Below, one piece after another: positions 5,743 to 7,191 of a stretch of 7,191 nt of DNA (within the stretch, counting starts at the first letter, position 1; the number at the start of each line of letters is the position of its first letter). The translations under genes were made by a program, and so were the position numbers. The notes below the pieces were generated by a model. The model was given only the letters and a program-made list of their open reading frames with translations, searched no databases and had not been told where the DNA came from. This DNA is from Caldivirga sp. (GTDB taxonomy: Archaea; Thermoproteota; Thermoprotei; Thermoproteales; Thermocladiaceae). The DNA is taken from positions 1-7,191 of the forward strand of contig JAPWUH010000058.1 of NCBI GenBank assembly GCA_028275645.1. The letters run 5' to 3'.

Positions 5743-6697
5743 GCTGTTTGGGGAGCATGCGGTGGTTTACGGTAAACCAGCAATAGCCATGGCCATCGAC
5801 AAGGGGGTTAGGGTTACTGTTGAGAGGCAGGGAGACGATTCACTGCTGGTGGTTGCCAGAGATTTAGCAGTTAGGGGTGTGGCCATAAGGGTCACCGGCG
5901 GTTCAATTGAGGGAAGTGTGATTGATGGTCCCCAGTTAGCTAAACTAGCCTCGTACGCATTAACGGCGTTGAGGATAGTTTCCGAGGGTTATGGTGGTGA
6001 CTTAAAGGGCATTAAGGTAACCATTGAGAGTCAACTACCCACAGGGGCAGGCTTAGCCACATCGGCGGCAGTATCCGTGGCCACAGTGGTGGCCTACGCT
6101 AAGTTAATTGGGGTTGAGTTGAGTAGGGAGGAGGTGGCTAAACTTGGGCATAGGGTTGAGTTAACGGTTCAAGGGTCAGCCAGCCCAATGGACACGGCCA
6201 CCTCAAGCCTAGGCGGCGTGGTTTACATTAGGCCAGGGGTTGAGTTGAGGAGGATTAGTGCCCCACCTAGGCTACCGGTGGTCATAGGCCACGTAGAGAG
6301 GGAGTCCACAACAGGCGAGTTAGTCAGGAGGGTTAGGGAGCTTTACAGCAGGCACCCTGAGGTTGTAGGCAAGATAATGGACTCAATAGAGGTTGTGGTT
6401 GATGAGGCCCTGATAGCCCTGGGTAAGGGTGATTACCAGATGTTGGGGGAGTTAATGAACATAAACCAAGGTCTATTAGAGGCCTTAGGCGTATCAAACC
6501 ATAGAATAGCCAACATGGTCTACATGGCCAGGAGAGCCGGCGCACTAGGGGCTAAGTTAAGTGGTGGTGGAGGTGGTGGCGCAGTAATAGCCCTAGCCCC
6601 CGGTGTGGAGGATAAGGTCTCGATGGCCATGAGACTAGCCGGTGGTGAGGTGATTTCAGCCGACATTAATGACCAAGGCGTCGTGGTGCAGTATTAA
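5708..6697 (+). CDS. mvk: Mevalonate kinase
   Basis: This enzyme phosphorylates mevalonate to 5-phosphomevalonate with ATP in the cytoplasm, feeding isoprenoid lipid synthesis. It belongs to the GHMP kinase family. GTG codons at 5693, 5702 and 5708 are possible starts (334, 331 or 329 residues). I give 5708 because it begins directly with the conserved strand before A-P-G, although 5702 is equally well placed for the GGTGA. From 5693 the motifs are A-P-G-V-V-K-L-F-G-E-H-A-V-V-Y-G (12-27); the ATP loop P-T-G-A-G-L-A-T-S-A-A (116-126); E156 in H-R-V-E and catalytic-type D167 in P-M-D-T-A-T-S, eleven apart as in rat E193/D204; and G-A-K-L-S-G-G-G-G-G-G (286-296). Length fits archaeal enzymes. 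The lysine of the usual A-P-G-K-V-I-L is missing, and a lysine appears two residues later. The gene overlaps the preceding unknown gene by 35-50 bases. Confidence 0.93.
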   Translation: MRVTATAPGVVKLFGEHAVVYGKPAIAMAIDKGVRVTVERQGDDSLLVVARDLAVRGVAIRVTGGSIEGSVIDGPQLAKLASYALTALRIVSEGYGGDLKGIKVTIESQLPTGAGLATSAAVSVATVVAYAKLIGVELSREEVAKLGHRVELTVQGSASPMDTATSSLGGVVYIRPGVELRRISAPPRLPVVIGHVERESTTGELVRRVRELYSRHPEVVGKIMDSIEVVVDEALIALGKGDYQMLGELMNINQGLLEALGVSNHRIANMVYMARRAGALGAKLSGGGGGGAVIALAPGVEDKVSMAMRLAGGEVISADINDQGVVVQY

Positions 6698-6750
6698 CCC
6701 TTACTTTCCTAGCGAATTTAATATACCTAATAGTTATTTTATCTGATTAT

Positions 6751-6758
6751 TTTATTAA
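6751..6758 (+). promoter_or_regulatory. TATA box of the right-edge secreted protein gene
   Basis: TTTATTAA starts 30 bases before the ATG at 6781, again matching a leaderless transcript. The preceding T-rich stretch (about 6734-6755) could also serve as the terminator of the mevalonate kinase transcript, so the two functions may overlap. Confidence 0.5.
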
Positions 6759-6780
6759 ACATTACTAAGCAGCATTTCGT

Positions 6781-7191
6781 ATGTCACATAAAACCAGGGT
6801 ATTAAGGATAATGGCAATGCTTGCGGCAGGCCTAATGCTATACTACGCCGTGGCTTACGCTGCAGTCTCCACGCAGCAGGTAGTCCCAGCTCAAAACCAG
6901 GCTATAACCATTAATTTACCTTACTATGCTGAGGTTCAGTACATTGACGTAGTGAACCAAACAGTGCAATTATCGATACCAGCGGGTGGTACGTACACAA
7001 TAACCGCACCACTACCCCCGGGTCCAGGTTATACACTGGAGTACGTTGAGGTTTACTTCCCAACCCCATTACCGTCGGTGGGCGTGTCGGGCAATGTCAT
7101 GAAGAGTGTGAATGAATATGGCTTCATAACCTCAGTATACTCACCAGCAGGCTCAATAACCCTGGTTAACACTGGTCAGAGCACGGTAAAC
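6781..7191 (+). CDS. Secreted or membrane-anchored protein, N-terminal 137 codons, runs off window
   Basis: An ATG at 6781 opens a frame with no stop to the last base, so only the N-terminal part is visible. Residues 1-28 form a signal peptide or signal anchor: a basic start with K4, R6 and R9, a hydrophobic core around M11-Y22, and A-Y-A-A as a plausible cleavage region. The exported part is rich in Val, Thr, Tyr, Pro and Gly with alternating hydrophobic residues, suggesting beta-strand or Ig-like structure. Examples are L-S-I-P-A-G-G-T-Y-T-I-T-A-P and a proline-rich P-L-P-P-G-P-G-Y segment. One N-x-T sequon (N-Q-T, about residue 60) is present. I do not recognise a family; a cell-surface or envelope protein is an inference from export and composition. 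The TATA box spacing supports this start. The C-terminus, including any membrane anchor, is out of view. Confidence 0.75.
   Translation, partial: MSHKTRVLRIMAMLAAGLMLYYAVAYAAVSTQQVVPAQNQAITINLPYYAEVQYIDVVNQTVQLSIPAGGTYTITAPLPPGPGYTLEYVEVYFPTPLPSVGVSGNVMKSVNEYGFITSVYSPAGSITLVNTGQSTVN

Noticed and set aside
6333..6545. Minus-strand open frame inside mevalonate kinase
   Set aside because: It is antisense to a confidently identified enzyme; the Pro/Leu/Cys-rich translation is typical of an artefact.

Overview
The window looks like chromosomal DNA from a hyperthermophilic or thermoacidophilic crenarchaeon of the Thermoproteales type; a Caldivirga, Vulcanisaeta or Thermocladium relative is my best guess. 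The reasons are: an archaeal mevalonate kinase, an archaeal ATPase-free Lon-like protease, AGG-dominated arginine codons, moderate GC content, and TATA boxes sitting a fixed 29-35 bases before start codons, which is the signature of leaderless transcripts. The genus is inference.

Layout from left to right. Bases 1-277 hold the 3' end of a TnpB-like gene of the IS200/IS605 type, ending in a small hairpin with a GTAA loop. Facing it ten bases away is a small minus-strand gene (288-527) that resembles a shortened DUF1641 protein. A divergent promoter region (528-651) separates it from an AIR-synthase/HypE-like ATP-binding protein (676-1680). Next comes a secreted, membrane-anchored Lon-like serine protease without an ATPase (1726-3663), an AT-rich gap, an APC-family amino-acid permease (3807-5198), an unrecognised 159-residue protein (5263-5742) overlapping mevalonate kinase (about 5708-6697), and the first 137 codons of another secreted or membrane-anchored protein running off the right edge (6781-7191).

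Most genes appear to be separate transcription units, each with its own TATA box. Only the unknown 159-residue gene and mevalonate kinase form a clear operon, where the internal gene has Shine-Dalgarno sequences instead of a TATA box. The proteins do not form one obvious pathway: isoprenoid precursor synthesis, amino-acid uptake, extracytoplasmic proteolysis and an orphan HypE-like enzyme sit side by side. Protease plus permease could together serve peptide or amino-acid use, but that is only a neighbourhood inference.

The points most worth a second look are the extracellular Lon-like protease, with exact Lon catalytic spacing and many glycosylation sequons; the promoter spacing, which revises two start codons; the displaced lysine in mevalonate kinase; the cysteine-free HypE homologue; and the hairpin at the transposon-like edge. 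No tRNA, rRNA, CRISPR array or long repeat was seen.
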